From Gammaproteobacteria bacterium (GTDB taxonomy: Bacteria > Pseudomonadota > Gammaproteobacteria > Acidiferrobacterales > SZUA-150), in assembly GCA_029880545.1 (NCBI GenBank), contig JAOUOD010000008.1, forward strand, positions 62,001 through 126,000: DNA of 64,000 nt, given 5' to 3'. The notes beneath the pieces are model-generated. The model had not been told where the DNA came from and did not search any database. It worked only from the letters and a program-made list of their open reading frames with translations. Position 1 is the stretch's first letter; each line of letters starts with the position of its first letter. A program made the position numbers and the translations under genes. Of the stretch, positions 61,886 through 64,000 are shown piece by piece.

Positions 61886-62314
61886 ATGACTGAAGTATTT
61901 CAGAATCCAGGTGATGAGGCCCTGGGCCAGATGTTGCAGTCTGCGACCCGGATAGCCATTGTCGGTTTGTCTCCCAAGCCTGATCGCCCGAGCTATATCG
62001 TTGCTCGTGAAATGCAGAAATATGGTTATGTGATCGTGCCGGTGCGACCTGCCGTACAAACGGTGCTCGACGAACCGGCCTATGCCCGCCTGGAAGATGT
62101 GCCCGGCCCGCTCGATATGGCGGTGATATTTCGCGCCGCGGACCAGCTGGAGCCGGTGGTGGACAGCGTTATTGCCCGCGGTATCCCGGTGTTATGGATC
62201 CAGGAGGGCATAATCAATGAAGCCGCCGCCCTGCGAGCCCGTGCCAATGGTATAGAAGTGGTTATGGATCGATGTATATATAAGGAATACGAGCGTCTCG
62301 GTCTCGACCAGTAA
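61886..62314 (+). CDS. CoA-binding domain protein (YccU-like)
   Basis: 142 residues with a Rossmann-type CoA-binding fold: IAIVGLSPKPDRPSYIVAREM, YGYVIVPVRP, DMAVIFRAADQLEPVV and VLWIQEGIINEAA, then VVMDRCIYKEYERL at the end. YccU-type proteins are soluble, without known reaction. It lies 12 bases after the methyltransferase stop and stops 4 bases from a convergent gene. Confidence 0.9.
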   Translation: MTEVFQNPGDEALGQMLQSATRIAIVGLSPKPDRPSYIVAREMQKYGYVIVPVRPAVQTVLDEPAYARLEDVPGPLDMAVIFRAADQLEPVVDSVIARGIPVLWIQEGIINEAAALRARANGIEVVMDRCIYKEYERLGLDQ

Positions 62315-62317
62315 CGA

Positions 62318-62608
62318 TTATTCGTCAGCAGAATTTCCGGTTTTGGTGTCGTGTTGTCGTTGCTGCCGACGCCGCCGTCGCCAGCCAACAAACTTTCGAC
62401 GCCAGCGCCAGTAGATGGGTGAGTCGGAAAAAAACAGGATTAGCCCGAACGGGAACATCCAGATGCCCAGTACCGGCACGAACGGACCGAGCAGGCCGGC
62501 AACCATGATCAACAGGCCAAAACCCTTGCGCACCCAGTGATTGGGATGGGATTTCATCTGGTGGTAACGCCGCAACCATTGCCGGCGAATCTGTTCGGTT
62601 TTGCTCAT
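62318..62608 (-). CDS. Small basic two-helix membrane protein
   Basis: 96 residues: basic amphipathic N-terminus (SKTEQIRRQWLRRYHQM), two hydrophobic segments (about 30-50 and 52-66, GPFVPVLGIWMFPFGLILFF), then a strongly basic tail (WRRRRRQQRQ). It vaguely resembles PGPGW-type transmembrane proteins. Start at MSKTEQ is chosen; an alternative ATG lies 18 codons upstream and would overlap the divergent dapF start. Function unknown. Confidence 0.65.
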   Translation of the reverse strand: MSKTEQIRRQWLRRYHQMKSHPNHWVRKGFGLLIMVAGLLGPFVPVLGIWMFPFGLILFFSDSPIYWRWRRKFVGWRRRRRQQRQHDTKTGNSADE

Positions 62609-62660
62609 GATGGCCGAGTTTGAAGTTTCCAATTGCCGCTGTAAACGGTAGGCTTGCGCC

Positions 62661-63500
62661 ATGCGAGTCAAATTCACCAAAATGCACGGCCTCGGTAATG
62701 ACTTTGTCGTGTTCGATGCCATTAACCAGTCCATCGACCTCAGTGCCGACCAGTGCCGGGCGCTGGCCGACCGGCGATTTGGTATCGGCTGTGATCAGAT
62801 CCTGCTGGTCGAGAACCCCCAAAGTGCTGATGCAGATTTTCGTTACCGGATATTCAATGCCGATGGTGGCGAAGTGGAGCAGTGCGGCAATGGTGCCCGG
62901 TGTTTTGCCCGCTTTGTCCACGACAAGGGGTTGACCGATAAATCTGAAATCCGGGTGCAGACCCTGGGTGGTCTGATCATTCCGCGCCTGCAGGATAATG
63001 GCCAGGTCACGGTCAACATGGGCGTGCCCAGGTTTGCGCCTGCCGAGGTACCGTTTGAGACCGAGGAACAGGCGACCACCTATACCTTAATAATCGAAGA
63101 TCGCTCGGTGGAAGTGTCGGTGCTGTCCATGGGCAACCCGCATGCCGTGCAGATCGTTGACGATATCGACACCGCGCCGGTGGCCGAGCAGGGGCCGATT
63201 ATTGAAAATCACCCCCGTTTTCCGAAGCGTGTGAACGCCGGATTTATGCAAATACTGGACCCGGGCCACGCGGCTGTGCGAGTCTTTGAGCGTGGCGCGG
63301 GCGAAACCCTGGCCTGCGGTACCGGCGCCTGCGCTGCCGTGGCGGCAGGCAGGCAACTGGAACTGCTTGATGAAACCGTCCATGTCAGGTTGCGCGGTGG
63401 TGAGCTGACCATACAATGGGCGGGCGCAGGCAACCCGGTGTGGATGACCGGCCCGGCAACAACGGTATTTGACGGCGAAATAGACCTGGCGAAATCATGA
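62661..63500 (+). CDS. dapF: Diaminopimelate epimerase
   Basis: Interconverts LL- and meso-diaminopimelate for peptidoglycan and lysine synthesis, cofactor-independent. The two catalytic cysteines lie in [10 protein letters not shown] and [19 protein letters not shown] at the N-terminus and [13 protein letters not shown] complete the family signature. 279 residues, normal. It is followed by a DUF484 gene with 4-base overlap, as in Pseudomonas. Its usual upstream neighbour lysA is 27 kb away. Confidence 0.97.
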   Translation: MRVKFTKMHGLGNDFVVFDAINQSIDLSADQCRALADRRFGIGCDQILLVENPQSADADFRYRIFNADGGEVEQCGNGARCFARFVHDKGLTDKSEIRVQTLGGLIIPRLQDNGQVTVNMGVPRFAPAEVPFETEEQATTYTLIIEDRSVEVSVLSMGNPHAVQIVDDIDTAPVAEQGPIIENHPRFPKRVNAGFMQILDPGHAAVRVFERGAGETLACGTGACAAVAAGRQLELLDETVHVRLRGGELTIQWAGAGNPVWMTGPATTVFDGEIDLAKS

Positions 63501-64000
63501 GTCAAAAATCTCCCGAACAAGAACTGGATGACAGCCTGTCCTGGGACGAGGCGGTTGCGCGTTACCTGAAGGAGCAGCAGGACTATTTTGAGCGCCACCC
63601 GGAGCTGTTGACCCACCTGAATTTATCCCACGACAGCGGTTCTGCCACGTCGCTGATTGAGCGCCAGGTGCAGGTGCTTCGGGATCGCAACAATAATCTT
63701 GCCCGGCAGCTCGATGAGCTGGTGAGTGTCGCCCGCGACAATGACGGCCTCAGCCAATGGGTGCATCGCTACAGCCTGGCGCTGATGTCCTGCAATAATC
63801 TTGAGACGGTGCTGGACACCAACATCACCTTGCTGATTGATGACCTGGACCTGGAGCAGGTGGTGACCCTGTTTAACTGGAGTGATGACTCACTGGCTGA
63901 TCGGTCCGAGTTTTCACTGGCCGGCAAGGATGAACTGAAACAGCTGTTGTCTTCGATATTTGGTCATGAACATCGCCCCCTGTGCGGTTACCAGGCCAGC
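63497..64000 (+). CDS. DUF484 family protein, 3' end outside window
   Basis: 168 N-terminal residues visible ([20 protein letters not shown]). The DUF484 marks are [22 protein letters not shown] (shortened: YLxxxPDFFxxHPELL type), [19 protein letters not shown], and a following GAF-like region. The family lies between dapF and xerC in many gammaproteobacteria. The function is not established. The start overlaps the dapF stop (ATGA). Confidence 0.92.
   Translation, partial: MSQKSPEQELDDSLSWDEAVARYLKEQQDYFERHPELLTHLNLSHDSGSATSLIERQVQVLRDRNNNLARQLDELVSVARDNDGLSQWVHRYSLALMSCNNLETVLDTNITLLIDDLDLEQVVTLFNWSDDSLADRSEFSLAGKDELKQLLSSIFGHEHRPLCGYQAS

Overview
The window looks like a chromosomal segment of a free-living gammaproteobacterium. 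Conserved Pseudomonas-like gene neighbourhoods are present (rpoH-ftsX-ftsE-ftsY; hemY-hemX-hemD-hemC next to algR/algZ-type regulators and argH; lptM-lysA; dapF-DUF484). It also has Gram-negative envelope genes (pldA, lipoproteins, an outer-membrane barrel) and sites of the FNR class. I cannot name genus or species. A sulfur- or metal-metabolising gammaproteobacterial lineage would fit, but that is inference.

Layout. 1-3.2 kb: rpoH (cut by the window edge) with a CIRCE-like operator in its promoter, then ftsX, ftsE and ftsY, all on the minus strand. 3.3-9.1 kb, plus strand: an M16 peptidase pair, rsmD, coaD, a small 2[4Fe-4S] ferredoxin and ggt. 9.2-12.9 kb, minus strand: a Kazal-like exported protein, a PhyH-type dioxygenase, a GNAT acetyltransferase and a dynamin-like GTPase. 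13.1-19.1 kb, minus strand: a Gld-type ABC system cotranscribed with mutM, then pldA. 19.5-30.5 kb: a flavin/2Fe-2S reductase, the heme-precursor operon hemCDXY, an exported thioredoxin-like protein, an AlgR-type regulator with two tandem LytS/AlgZ-type kinases, a strongly structured intergenic region that may encode an RNA, argH and a MazG-like pyrophosphohydrolase. 30.6-35.2 kb: small lipoproteins and zinc-ribbon proteins, a saccharopine-dehydrogenase-like protein, lptM and lysA.

35.3-62.6 kb is an accessory block lying between lysA and dapF, which are adjacent in Pseudomonas-type genomes. It holds a VC_2705-type acetate-like symporter with its DUF4212 partner, a cNMP/CBS/DUF294 protein and an exonuclease. 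It also holds a site-2-protease-like M50 peptidase, twin CBS proteins, a pentapeptide-repeat/K+-channel fusion, an exported Bcp peroxiredoxin, twin thioredoxin-fold proteins and a REP-associated (RAYT) transposase with direct repeats.

The most striking part is 50.4-61.2 kb. Eight tightly packed minus-strand genes encode, in transcription order, an NHL beta-propeller lipoprotein, a 4-heme cytochrome, a triheme lipoprotein, a second triheme cytochrome, a 657-residue predicted outer-membrane beta-barrel, a second NHL protein, a 12-heme cytochrome and a secreted repeat protein. A divergent parvulin-type prolyl isomerase faces them. The shared intergenic region carries a perfect FNR box and a second TTGAC-N4-GTCAA box, and the FNR box sits at class II distance from a minus-strand -10 element. 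I read this as a candidate trans-outer-membrane electron conduit, switched on at low oxygen and distinct from MtrCAB. Function is inferred from composition only.

The window closes with a methyltransferase, a CoA-binding protein, a small membrane protein, dapF and the start of a DUF484 gene.
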